NCBI RefSeq assembly: GCF_013282745.1
Contig: NZ_CP054044.1
Location: 2,852,001-2,916,000 of the forward strand
Length of the DNA stretch: 64,000 nucleotides
Origin: Yersinia bercovieri ATCC 43970
GTDB taxonomy: Bacteria; Pseudomonadota; Gammaproteobacteria; Enterobacterales; Enterobacteriaceae
Direction of reading: 5' to 3'
In this document: piece after piece, positions 1-8,350 of the stretch
Layout of the letters: each line of letters begins with the position of its first letter
Position numbering within the stretch: the stretch's first letter is position 1
Made by a program: the position numbers and the translations under genes
The notes under the pieces: generated by a model
Told to the model about the DNA's origin: nothing
Databases searched by the model: none
Seen by the model: only the letters and a program-made list of their open reading frames with translations

Positions 1-188
1 TTGTCTCCAGGCATGGAGAGGTCAGTAATTAACACGTTGGCATCTAGTTTAGATAAGTTGTTAATAAGCGATGTTGAGTCTTCAAATTCCCCAACAACGT
101 TGACCCATTCAATTTGTTCAAGCGACTTTCGGATGCCAAACAGAACAATTGGATGGTCATCAGCAATAATTACATTAAGGTTGTTCAT
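1..188 (-). CDS. rcsB: Response regulator RcsB, 5' part only (runs off the left edge)
   Basis: The reverse strand from 188 encodes the first 62 or so residues of RcsB, the DNA-binding response regulator of the Rcs envelope-stress phosphorelay. It begins MNNLNVIIADDHPIVLFGIR, with the acidic DD pair of the receiver pocket; the phospho-acceptor Asp is in the segment LITDLSMPGD at the edge. The C-terminal LuxR-type helix-turn-helix lies outside the window. The start lies 2 bp after the rcsD stop, so the two are probably co-transcribed, as in other enterobacteria. Identification rests on near-identity with the known enterobacterial N-terminus. Confidence 0.96.
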   Translation of the reverse strand, partial: MNNLNVIIADDHPIVLFGIRKSLEQIEWVNVVGEFEDSTSLINNLSKLDANVLITDLSMPGD

Positions 189-190
189 GG

Positions 191-2884
191 TTATGGGTTA
201 CCTTGCTGCAACAGTCTGGTGACGAAAGAATCAATTTGACTGATGCTATTTTCGATCTTCAACCGATCGCCATCTGCGATATGCTGTTCTAATGTTTCAC
301 ATAGCTGCTTGCCGAGTACCAGGTTCAACATAGCAAATACGCCTTTCAATCGATGTGCAGTCTGCGAAAGCGATATGAAATCACGTTGCTGAAGTTCAGT
401 ATACAGTTTCTTCAGATCTATCGGTACTGTCTCAACGAATAAGGAATAATAGTCGCTGGATTTTAGTTGTTGTTCATAGGTGCTTATATCATCTTCAGCA
501 ATAGATTCAGACTCTTCCTGAGATTCATCTGATAAGATCCGTTGTTCAATTAATAGTAGCATTGCATCAATAACTGCACTGCCTAAATTATAATTTACCC
601 GGATATAGTTATCTTGTAATTGTTGTAATCCCACCTCATCTGAAGTCAGTAATAAGGTAAAATTATCATAGTGTTGAGGATTGTCAGTTAAGGTGACGTC
701 GTAATCTCGGCCTGGCAGGCGATCATCGGTAATAATGCAGTTTGCACCGAATGAACCCAATAATGTGGTGATGATTGAGCGTACTTCTTCCGAGGTTATA
801 TCTAATAACGCCGTCACTCCATCTAATAATTTCTCTTGCTCTTCTTGTTGCTCATTTTCGATAGGTATAGTTAAGCGAATGGTATAACGAGTACCTATAT
901 CGATTTTGCTACGAATCTCTAATTGGCCGTTTAATTTCCTACATAATTGGTTACATAAAAAGAAGGTTAACCCCGATCCGTGATTGTATCTGTCGACCAA
1001 AGTTTGGCTGAGGAAAGGATAATTAAGATTACTGATCTCTTCATCAGATATACCGACACCAGTATCCGTTATCTGAATAATCAGCTGTTCTGGATGACCT
1101 GGTTCGTGGTCAACATTGAGTGTGATTTTGCCGTAATCCGTTGTGATGATGGAGTAGTGCAGCAGTAGCGAAAGTATTTTGCGTAATACATTTTCATCAC
1201 CCGTGTAATTTTGATCAATATCGGCACGATAGTGATTAAAGAGTGTTAAGCCTTTTTGATTAATGGCGGGCAGAATCTCTAACAGCAGGGCATCAATTAA
1301 TGCCGACAGTGAGAAGCTGCGCTGTTCAGGTTGCCAATCTTGTGTTTCCAGACGCGTGAGTAGGGTGATGTTCTCAATCAATTCAATAATGGTATCTGAT
1401 TGCGCAATTAATTTGGCCGTCAGCTCTTGTTGTTGCTGTAAGTCAGTGCTGTTTTGTAACTGATGGGCAATTTGATTGAGGGTATTGACGGGTTGATTCA
1501 GCTCAATCCCCAGATTGTGCAGCATCAGTTTACGCGCTTGCAGACTCTTGTCGTATTCACGCCTCGCCTGTTGCAGCTTTTTATTCACCAACACTTCTTT
1601 ATCCTGATCATGAAGCAGGAATAGATAGGTTTCCGGTGATATTTGGCTACGGAACATGCGAATTTCATAAACTTCATTATTCACGGTGCCCTGAATCACC
1701 CCGTGGTGCTGCTCCGCCATATGCGCAATTTTTTGCATATTAAGGTGTGGCATTAGATTATCGGCAATCTGGTTACTGGCGACGACGGTGTTATTGCTGA
1801 AGTTATAGACCAGTAACCCTTGGGGTAGGTTGGCTATAATTTCCTGACTCAGTGATTTCTGCATCTCTAATTTTTCGACCACATCCGCACTTGGATGAAC
1901 GTATTGGCGGCGAACGAAATAGATACCTAACACTGCTGATGCCAAGAGCAAGATATTGGTCAGAATTAGCCAGAAGTTATTCCTCAGTAAATCAATGGCT
2001 AACAGATTAATCGGCACACGATAAACGATTTTTTGTGTGGCATTAGCCAAAGGGGCGGAGAACTCAACCCAGTAGCCATTGAGTGTCACACTGGCGGCGG
2101 CGACATCTTCAGGTGCCATGCCTTCATTAATGGGCGTCTTATCTTTTTGCAGCAGGAAGTTAGATCGCGCCATATTCGGTGGAATTAAGTCATTGATCGG
2201 TAAATCAAAAGCGATAACGGTCGCCAGATGCCCTGGGTGATTAAAGGTGGTTCTTAGGGTGAAGTAGTAGGCGTTCTGGAAACGTAATTTGCGCAGCGGC
2301 GAGAAGCTCTCGCGCTCATCTAAGGTATTGGCCTGTTGTAGCATCTCTGCCCGCCGGGATTCAGCCGAGGCCGTCAGGTAGCTCTCTTTAAAGCGCGAGG
2401 TGACCTCTTTCAGCGCCTGAGTGGTAATCAGCGTCAGGCTATTATCCTGCCCGTTAAGATAATACATTGAGTAGGTATCATACTGTGCCCCCCAGTGGCT
2501 ATCGAGGTAGTCGGACATCTGCAATGCCATCGGCAGGGTCGCTGGCTCGTGATTGCCAAAAATGACCGCATCCGTTTTTCTGCGCGGCTTCTCAATATAG
2601 TAAATGTCAGGGCGCAGGCGGATCTCTTGCGCTGAGAGAATGACCTTCTCAGCGACATCCGGGTTATTCGCTAAATCATAGAGTTGGTAGGTGTGATAGC
2701 GATAATCATCAATGCGTTGCTGCAAACCACTGGCGATATAGGTTAGGGCGTGCTTTTTTTCTGTCAGATAAGCATTGGTATAGTTGTAGCCATACAGCCC
2801 GATGGTAATGAGCAGCAATACGATAAACAGCCAGAAGCAGCGGGTGATCTTAGCTGAACTGGTAGATAACGAGTTATTTTGCAT
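191..2884 (-). CDS. rcsD: Rcs phosphorelay intermediate RcsD
   Basis: 897-residue inner-membrane phosphotransfer protein that passes phosphate from RcsC to RcsB. There is a TM segment at about residues 17-38 and a second near 305-325, enclosing a periplasmic region. A histidine-kinase-like core that lacks a normal phospho-acceptor His follows. The C-terminal HPt domain carries the phospho-accepting His in AHRLKGVFAML. The length is close to the 890 aa of E. coli RcsD. I chose the ATG at 2884 (MQNNSLSTSS); an in-frame extension to 2968 overlaps the upstream gene and has no family support. rcsB starts 2 bp downstream. An MFS gene ends 22 bp upstream on the same strand, which suggests a shared transcript. 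Confidence 0.95.
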   Translation of the reverse strand: MQNNSLSTSSAKITRCFWLFIVLLLITIGLYGYNYTNAYLTEKKHALTYIASGLQQRIDDYRYHTYQLYDLANNPDVAEKVILSAQEIRLRPDIYYIEKPRRKTDAVIFGNHEPATLPMALQMSDYLDSHWGAQYDTYSMYYLNGQDNSLTLITTQALKEVTSRFKESYLTASAESRRAEMLQQANTLDERESFSPLRKLRFQNAYYFTLRTTFNHPGHLATVIAFDLPINDLIPPNMARSNFLLQKDKTPINEGMAPEDVAAASVTLNGYWVEFSAPLANATQKIVYRVPINLLAIDLLRNNFWLILTNILLLASAVLGIYFVRRQYVHPSADVVEKLEMQKSLSQEIIANLPQGLLVYNFSNNTVVASNQIADNLMPHLNMQKIAHMAEQHHGVIQGTVNNEVYEIRMFRSQISPETYLFLLHDQDKEVLVNKKLQQARREYDKSLQARKLMLHNLGIELNQPVNTLNQIAHQLQNSTDLQQQQELTAKLIAQSDTIIELIENITLLTRLETQDWQPEQRSFSLSALIDALLLEILPAINQKGLTLFNHYRADIDQNYTGDENVLRKILSLLLHYSIITTDYGKITLNVDHEPGHPEQLIIQITDTGVGISDEEISNLNYPFLSQTLVDRYNHGSGLTFFLCNQLCRKLNGQLEIRSKIDIGTRYTIRLTIPIENEQQEEQEKLLDGVTALLDITSEEVRSIITTLLGSFGANCIITDDRLPGRDYDVTLTDNPQHYDNFTLLLTSDEVGLQQLQDNYIRVNYNLGSAVIDAMLLLIEQRILSDESQEESESIAEDDISTYEQQLKSSDYYSLFVETVPIDLKKLYTELQQRDFISLSQTAHRLKGVFAMLNLVLGKQLCETLEQHIADGDRLKIENSISQIDSFVTRLLQQGNP

Positions 2885-2906
2885 AGAGAGACTGCATATT
2901 CCTGGG

Positions 2907-4076
2907 TTAGCGCGTGACGGCTCTGGCGCTGGCGGTGACTGCCAGTAACAGCAATGCCACACAGCCAAAAGCGACCGATAAGTTACTCAGTTGTGCGACA
3001 AAACCAATTGCCGCCGGGCCGGCCAGAATACCGGCGTAACCGATGGTGGTAATGGACGCCACCGCCAGATTGGCGGGCATCACACTTTGGTTACCAGCGG
3101 CGGTGAACAAAATGGGCACCACATTTGATGCGCCCAGCCCCACGAGCATAAAACCAATAATAGCGGCAATTGAGCTATCAACACATATCGCCGTCATAAT
3201 CCCAATCGCGGCGCACAGACTGCCGCCGAATAGTACCTTGTATCGACCCAAGGCGTTGACAATCCGATCACCATTTAAGCGGCCCAGTGTCATGGCTATC
3301 GCAAATACGGCATAGCCCATCCCCGCCTGTGAGGGATCCATGCCCCGTAGCGTCGTCAGGAAGAGGGCACTCCAATCAAGCATTGAACCTTCGGCGAGAA
3401 ACATCACAAAACATAAAAAACCGATAAACATGACCCAACCACGCGGCCAAACAAATAGTGGGCCATCATGGGATTCACCACTGCCATGTAACAGGTTTTT
3501 ATTGGCGGTCAGCAGTAGGATTATCATTAATACCACTGTCACCATAATCGCCATTAGTGGTGTGAGGCCCAGCCACAATAGTGCACTCACGCCACCAGCC
3601 CCGGCAATCCCGCCGACACTGAACAGCCCGTGAAAGCCGGACATCATGGCTCGGCCACTGGCTTTTTCAACAATGACAGCCTGAATATTCATCGCGACAT
3701 CTATTATCCCCATCGCGGCACCGAAGATTAGCAGGGCAAGGGCCATGGTCATCGGGGTATGCATAAGTACCAGCAAGGGGAGATCGAGGCACAATACCGC
3801 GCCCGCCAGTAAAATCACTGCCCGGCAGCCCCATCTTGCCGTCAGCACGCCGGTCAGAGGCATGGCCAGCATTGAGCCGACACCAATGCACAGCAGCAGC
3901 AAACCCAGCGAAGCATCATTCAGGCCAATACGCTCCTTGGCAAAAGGCACCAGTGGTGCCCAGGCGGCCATGCCCAATCCGGCGATAAAGAAAGCCAGTC
4001 GGGTCGAAATTTGCTGTGCAACACCGGGCTGATTTGATTGTTGACCTATGGTTTGTTGGCGTAATTCGGAGCTCAT
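2907..4076 (-). CDS. MFS transporter, YbjJ-like
   Basis: 389-residue major facilitator protein with about twelve hydrophobic segments. It includes the cytoplasmic loop GVLTARWGCR between TM2 and TM3, and a long polar loop in the middle that separates two six-helix halves. The sequence resembles enterobacterial YbjJ, an inner-membrane MFS protein of unknown substrate, so no substrate is assigned. It is encoded 22 bp upstream of rcsD in the same direction, a position where E. coli has only the ompC-rcsD intergenic region. The N-terminal 20 residues are polar and poorly conserved-looking, so a slightly later start is possible. Confidence 0.8.
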   Translation of the reverse strand: MSSELRQQTIGQQSNQPGVAQQISTRLAFFIAGLGMAAWAPLVPFAKERIGLNDASLGLLLLCIGVGSMLAMPLTGVLTARWGCRAVILLAGAVLCLDLPLLVLMHTPMTMALALLIFGAAMGIIDVAMNIQAVIVEKASGRAMMSGFHGLFSVGGIAGAGGVSALLWLGLTPLMAIMVTVVLMIILLLTANKNLLHGSGESHDGPLFVWPRGWVMFIGFLCFVMFLAEGSMLDWSALFLTTLRGMDPSQAGMGYAVFAIAMTLGRLNGDRIVNALGRYKVLFGGSLCAAIGIMTAICVDSSIAAIIGFMLVGLGASNVVPILFTAAGNQSVMPANLAVASITTIGYAGILAGPAAIGFVAQLSNLSVAFGCVALLLLAVTASARAVTR

Positions 4077-4503
4077 GAGGTATTAGAGTCTGTGATTATT
4101 ATGAACGATCAAGATAGATAGACGTTTCTATCATAAAGCGAAATGCGGGTCGAAGGGATTTATCTGATTAGCAGAATATTTGGCGGTCTAATGCATAGGA
4201 TTGCCCCTTTGGTCTCGTTTTTGCTCAAATTTTGTACACCATAGTGATTCAAGTTAATAATATTCGAAAGTTAAACTATCGACACATTCAATGTTACGGA
4301 AATGTAGCATCAATCATTAAATTTAATAATGTAACTTATGGTAGGGAGAGCGCGGACCTCTTGATTGATGCTCAGTGGCACACTTTGCACTAAAGTGATT
4401 AATGTCGTTATTTATCATTATATTATGCGATATATCTTTCGCCATTTTAGGCATATTTTTATCAGCGTATTATCATTTATTCATCTTAATGATTGTAAGT
4501 TAA
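4077..4503. other. Intergenic, AT-rich, no gene seen
   Basis: The region is AT-rich and separates the leftward MFS gene from a type I secretion remnant. It must hold the promoter for the MFS-rcsD unit. I see no convincing small gene, terminator or repeat. A reading frame at 4365-4688 is an out-of-frame shadow of the remnant. Confidence 0.5.
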
Positions 4504-5375
4504 ATGAAAAATTTTATTGTACAGTTTTTGAAATATCTACTGTCAATGCTGTTTGTCCGCGCGATGGCCATCAAAAACGAAGCGCGCCCGAAATCAACCG
4601 GCCCGCTGGTGGTCATCCCGCTAATTGTTATCCCCGGTCTATTGATTCAATTCCCGATGGCGAAGTTGGCGAAAGAGGGGATGCGTGAAGGTGCGCTGCG
4701 CAATGCCATATTGGTCAAAACCATTGAAGGCATCGAAGATATCAAAGCGCTACAGGCCGAACCCTATTTCCAGCGCCAATGGGAGCAAACGCACGAGGTG
4801 AGTGCCGCCGTCGGCATAAAGCAGCGGATGTCACTTATCGTCTGGCTAACACTGGTGGGAATGATAGTGATGTTGGTGTGGGCTTACTTCGCCATCTTAG
4901 ATGAGGCCACCGTCGGAACAGGGAAGGTCACGCCGTCGAGCCGCGCACAGCTGATAGAGAGTCTTGATGGGGGGATAGTCAATGAGTTACTGCCATGAGG
5001 GGCCATTATCAATAAAGGGCAAATTCTTGCGCGCCTCGACCCCACCCGTTTTCAATCTAATTACGCCTATATCCGGCCCGGATTACCGTGACGGTAAAGA
5101 TAGCGGCTTATGACTCATCTATCTACGGCAATCTGGAGGGCGTGCTGGAGACGGTCTCGCCGGACACGCTGCAAGATGAGGTTAAGCGCGACCAATTTTA
5201 CTATCGTATCTACGTTCACACTGATAGAGCTGAACTGATGAATAAAGCCGGTAAATCATTTCCGATATTACCTGGCATGGTCGCTAGCGTAGAAATTAAA
5301 ACGGGCCAAAAAACAGTTTTGGATTACCTGATAAAACCCCTGAATAAAGTGAAGGAGTCACTGCGGGAGCGCTAA
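4504..5375 (+). pseudogene. Decayed type I secretion locus (LapB-like ABC ATPase fused to HlyD/LapC-like adaptor)
   Basis: A frame from 4504 reads as the membrane domain of a LapB/HlyB-type exporter (AKEGMREGALRNAILVKTIE, then IEDIKALQAEPYF). At IKQRM it switches directly to the N-terminal TM of a HlyD/LapC-type membrane fusion protein (VWAYFAILDEATVGTGKV). The ATPase domain and gene junction have therefore been deleted. The adaptor frame meets an in-frame TGA at 4996-4998 and continues as GAIINKGQILARLDPTRFQS. The coiled-coil is then lost and the frame shifts by one base near 5087. The last part, 5088-5375, is the adaptor C-terminus (GVLETVSPDTLQDEVKRDQF, ending KESLRER). At least four lesions are visible: two deletions, one nonsense codon and one frameshift. 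It is non-functional. Confidence 0.85.
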
Positions 5376-5385
5376 TATCACCGGC

Positions 5386-5431
5386 TACCACTCTACCGCT
5401 ATGGCACCTTACCATTGGCGGTAGAGTGGTA
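5386..5431. terminator. Hairpin after the type I secretion remnant
   Basis: A 14-bp inverted repeat, TACCACTCTACCGC at 5386-5399 with GCGGTAGAGTGGTA at 5418-5431. There is an 18-nt loop and AT-rich flanks but no clean T-tract. It is probably the old terminator of the secretion operon. Confidence 0.55.
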
Positions 5432-5627
5432 ATTATTAACTAATAAATGTAAAGCAATACAAATAAATAGCTGAGCAATAGTTAAGCGATCAGTCAAATT
5501 ATTAGCATCGCTAGTTAAGCTATTCGTGCTTAAATATAATTTCGAAATTATATTATAATGGTATTGTTTCATTTTGTTAATATGCTTCGCATTATAAATA
5601 TACTTCCCTATCTATATCTCAGGCAAT

Positions 5628-5719
5628 AAAAAAGCCGGTCAAAAGACCGGCCGTCAACTAACGAATTATCTGGCTGCGAGAGCCACAATGAAAGTAATAT
5701 AAAAAATAATGATGATAGC
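5628..5719 (-). ncRNA. micF: MicF small RNA
   Basis: The reverse strand from 5719 begins GCTATCATCATTA, identical to the seed end of E. coli MicF, the Hfq-dependent antisense repressor of ompF mRNA. It ends in a rho-independent terminator: GCCGGTC, loop TTTT, GACCGGC, then a T-run at 5633-5628. The total is 92 nt against 93 nt in E. coli. It is transcribed divergently from ompC, as in E. coli, and shares the OmpR-controlled region at 5720-6043. The middle of the molecule is not conserved with E. coli. Confidence 0.88.
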
Positions 5720-5874
5720 AGAGCTATTGTATCTCCAAGGTTAAGTATATTACTTGTCAATTTGTGCTGCGCAAGTATTTTTGTATATTACTGTTTTATA
5801 TAAGTATAATATTTGTCTTTAGCAGTTGGTGCTATATTTTACGTGTTTCTTGTTTTTGTGAAAGTTCGCTGATA

Positions 5875-5915
5875 TTTACATTTTGAAATGCTTTTTGGGC
5901 TATATGAAACATTAT
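5875..5915. promoter_or_regulatory. OmpR boxes between micF and ompC
   Basis: TTTACATTTTGAAATGC at 5875-5891 matches the first OmpR site of E. coli ompC/ompF (TTTACATTTTGAAAC-type). A second half-site, TATATGAAACATTATC, follows at 5901-5916. The placement, about 130-170 nt before the ompC start, fits osmoregulation of ompC and of the divergent micF. Inferred from motif and position only. Confidence 0.7.
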
Positions 5916-6043
5916 CTCCAACTTGGTAGCATTTTCTGTATGGATTAATCCAAATATTGTTACCACAATAGAATAACCCCGTTGGGATTATATGCTCGCA
6001 AGAGCAGTGGCATAGTTAGATCTAATAATAGAGGATAATAACG

Positions 6044-7144
6044 ATGAAACTTCGAGTTCTTTCCCTGCTTGTTCCCGCTTTATTAGTTGCAGGTAGTGCA
6101 GGCGCGGCTGAAATTTACCACAAAGACGGTAACAAACTGGATCTGTATGGCAAAGTCGATGGTTTGCACTATTTCTCTGATGACAAGAGCAAAGATGGCG
6201 ACCAGTCCTATATGCGTTTTGGCCTGAAAGGCGAAACACAGATCAGTGACCAACTGACCGGTTACGGTCAGTGGGAATATCAGGCAAACCTGAATAAAGC
6301 AGAAGATCAAGACCAAGGCAACTTTACTCGTCTTGGCTTTGCTGGCTTGAAATTTGCTGATTACGGCTCTCTGGATTATGGCCGTAATTACGGTGTGCTG
6401 TACGACGTCACCTCATGGACTGACGTACTGCCAGAGTTCGGTGGTGATACCTACGGCGCGGATAACTTCATGTCGCAACGTGCTAACGGTTTGGCGACTT
6501 ACCGTAACACCAACTTCTTTGGTCTGGTTGATGGCCTAAACTTTGCCCTGCAATATCAGGGTAAAAATGGCAGCCCGACTGAAAGCAACAATGGTCGTGA
6601 TGTTAAGGGTCAGAATGGCGACGGCTACGGTATGTCACTATCTTATGACCTGGGCTGGGGGGTGAGTGCGGCTGCGGCGATGTCTAGCTCTAAGCGTACT
6701 ACTGAGCAAAATCAGCTGCTGTTTGGTAATGGTGATCGTGCTGATGCCTACAGTGGTGGCCTGAAATATGACGCCAATAACGTCTATCTGGCGGCGACTT
6801 ATGCCCAAACATACAACCTGACTCGCTTCGGTAATTTCCAGAATAACAATTCAGGTTTTGCTAACAAAGCGCAAAACATTGAGTTAGTAGCTCAATACCA
6901 ATTTGATTTCGGTCTGCGCCCATCTGTGGCTTACCTGCAATCCAAAGGTAAAGACTTGGGCAATGGTTACGGCGACCAGGATCTGGTGCAATACGTTGAT
7001 GTCGGTGCAACTTACTTCTTCAACAAAAACATGTCCACCTACGTTGATTACAAAATCAACCTGCTGGATGAAAATGAATTTACCAAAAATGCCGGTATCA
7101 ACACTGATGATATCGTAGCAGTTGGTTTGGTTTACCAGTTCTAA
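6044..7144 (+). CDS. ompC: General porin OmpC
   Basis: 366-residue outer-membrane trimeric porin. It has a 21-residue signal peptide (cleavage after GSAGA, mature start [16 protein letters not shown]). The loop 3 constriction signature [10 protein letters not shown] is present, and the protein ends in the canonical C-terminal phenylalanine (VAVGLVYQF) recognised by the BAM complex. A clear ribosome site (GAGGATAATAACG) precedes the ATG. The divergent MicF and the OmpR boxes upstream place it as OmpC. In E. coli ompC is next to rcsD; here an MFS gene and a type I secretion remnant lie between. Confidence 0.92.
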   Translation: MKLRVLSLLVPALLVAGSAGAAEIYHKDGNKLDLYGKVDGLHYFSDDKSKDGDQSYMRFGLKGETQISDQLTGYGQWEYQANLNKAEDQDQGNFTRLGFAGLKFADYGSLDYGRNYGVLYDVTSWTDVLPEFGGDTYGADNFMSQRANGLATYRNTNFFGLVDGLNFALQYQGKNGSPTESNNGRDVKGQNGDGYGMSLSYDLGWGVSAAAAMSSSKRTTEQNQLLFGNGDRADAYSGGLKYDANNVYLAATYAQTYNLTRFGNFQNNNSGFANKAQNIELVAQYQFDFGLRPSVAYLQSKGKDLGNGYGDQDLVQYVDVGATYFFNKNMSTYVDYKINLLDENEFTKNAGINTDDIVAVGLVYQF

Positions 7145-7172
7145 TTCTGCTAGCAGGATAAGTACTGAGACA

Positions 7173-7200
7173 AAACGCGGTCATTTGGCCGCGTTTTTTT
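7173..7200 (+). terminator. ompC terminator
   Basis: Rho-independent terminator: AAACGCGG stem at 7173-7180, closing strand CCGCGTTT, then a run of seven T. It starts 28 nt after the ompC stop and directly abuts the left end of the IS200-type element. Confidence 0.9.
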
Positions 7201-7268
7201 GTGCACAGAAAACCCCCAGCTAGGCTGGGGGTTCCGTAAAGCTTTCAGCTTTGAGTCAGTTATAAAAA

Positions 7269-7337
7269 CCCCTTTTGATTTGTTAAAACAGTTTGCGGTC
7301 TGGCAACTGCAAACGTTCAACAAGAAATCAAAAGGGG
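7269..7337 (+). promoter_or_regulatory. Stem-loop sequestering the tnpA ribosome site
   Basis: CCCCTTTTGATTT at 7269-7281 is perfectly complementary to AAATCAAAAGGGG at 7325-7337. The downstream arm contains the tnpA Shine-Dalgarno purine run just before the ATG at 7344, so in mRNA the hairpin hides the ribosome site. This matches the translational control known for IS200. Confidence 0.75.
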
Positions 7338-7343
7338 GTCCCT

Positions 7344-7802
7344 ATGAGGGACGAAAAGAGCTTAGCGCACACGCGATGGAACTGTAAATATCACATAGTA
7401 TTTGCGCCGAAGTACCGAAGACAGGTGTTCTACGGGGAAAAGCGCAAAGCGATTGGCAGTATTTTAAGAAAGCTGTGCGAATGGAAGAACGTGAATATTC
7501 TGGAAGCGGAATGTTGTGTGGATCACATCCATATGCTTCTGGAAATCCCACCCAAGATGAGTGTGTCGGGCTTTATGGGATACCTAAAGGGAAAGAGTAG
7601 CCTGATGCTTTATGAGCAGTTTGGCGATTTGAAGTTCAAATATCGTAACCGGGAGTTTTGGTGTCGAGGGTATTACGTTGATACGGTGGGTAAAAATACA
7701 GCCAGGATACAAGAATACATAAAACACCAACTGGAAGAGGATAAAATGGGTGAGCAGTTGTCGATCCCCTATCCGGGTAGCCCGTTTACGGGCCGTAAGT
7801 AA
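7344..7802 (+). CDS. tnpA: IS200/IS1541-type Y1 transposase TnpA
   Basis: 152-residue single-strand transposase of the HUH/Y1 family. The metal-binding HUH motif is visible as VDHIHMLLEI, and the catalytic Tyr lies in the C-terminal half in the segment around YYVDTVGKN. The start at 7344 (MRDEKSLAHTRWNCKYH) follows a purine-rich ribosome site held in a hairpin; an upstream in-frame extension from 7293 is not part of the family protein. The full family length (152 aa) and lack of lesions suggest it is active. Confidence 0.93.
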   Translation: MRDEKSLAHTRWNCKYHIVFAPKYRRQVFYGEKRKAIGSILRKLCEWKNVNILEAECCVDHIHMLLEIPPKMSVSGFMGYLKGKSSLMLYEQFGDLKFKYRNREFWCRGYYVDTVGKNTARIQEYIKHQLEEDKMGEQLSIPYPGSPFTGRK

Positions 7803-8089
7803 CGAATTGTGATGCAAATGTCAGATCGCGATGCGCCTGTTAGGGCGCGGCAGGTAAGAGAGCCTTATAGGCGCATATGAAAAACCTCCGGCTATGCCGG
7901 AGGATATTTATTGTTTCTGGTGCGGGCAAAGAGCTATCGCGACTGAATTCTTACTCGCCCACTTTTTGAACAAATTGGCTTTTTTTGACCATTTTCGGCA
8001 TGAAGTTTAACCAAACGAATCAAATTTCAAATTTTTTTAAATGAAACACTAGACATATCATCACGCTATAGATCATAATCCCGCTCATT

Positions 8090-8177
8090 GGAAGGATGGC
8101 CGAGTGGTTTAAGGCAACGGTCTTGAAAACCGTCGACTGTAACAGGTCCTAGAGTTCGAATCTCTATCCTTCCGCCA
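8090..8177 (+). tRNA. serT: tRNA-Ser (anticodon TGA)
   Basis: 88 nt including CCA. The acceptor strands GGAAGGA / TCCTTCC pair, with discriminator G. The anticodon loop is CTTGAAA with TGA, there is a long variable arm typical of serine tRNA, and the T-loop is GAGTTCGAATCTC. Reads UCA and related serine codons. A tRNA-Thr follows 6 nt downstream in the same transcript. Confidence 0.95.
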
Positions 8178-8183
8178 AATTAC

Positions 8184-8259
<76 letters not shown>

Positions 8260-8262
8260 ATA

Positions 8263-8303
8263 AAAAACCCTGTTATCTGAATAAGATAACAGGGTTTTTG
8301 CTT
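8263..8303. terminator. Bidirectional terminator after the tRNA pair
   Basis: A 16-bp inverted repeat, AAAAACCCTGTTATCT with AGATAACAGGGTTTTT, with A-tract on one side and T-tract on the other. It can end the rightward tRNA operon and also the leftward ampH transcript, whose stop is at 8351. Confidence 0.9.
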
Positions 8304-8350
8304 TTCACCTTGTCACTGCGGCAGCAGGGTTACCACTGCCGCCCATCAAG

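Larger units (their letters stand above)
7206..7912 (+). mobile_element. IS200/IS605-family element, IS1541-like
   Basis: An element of about 707 bp, with ends estimated rather than proven. As expected for IS200, it has no terminal inverted repeats but subterminal hairpins. The left hairpin is AACCCCCAGC-TAG-GCTGGGGGTT (7211-7233) and the right hairpin is CCTCCGGC-TAT-GCCGGAGG (7885-7903). A single Y1 transposase gene lies inside. It appears intact and is inserted just beyond the ompC terminator, so it probably disturbs nothing. The element closely resembles IS1541, abundant in Yersinia. Confidence 0.85.
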
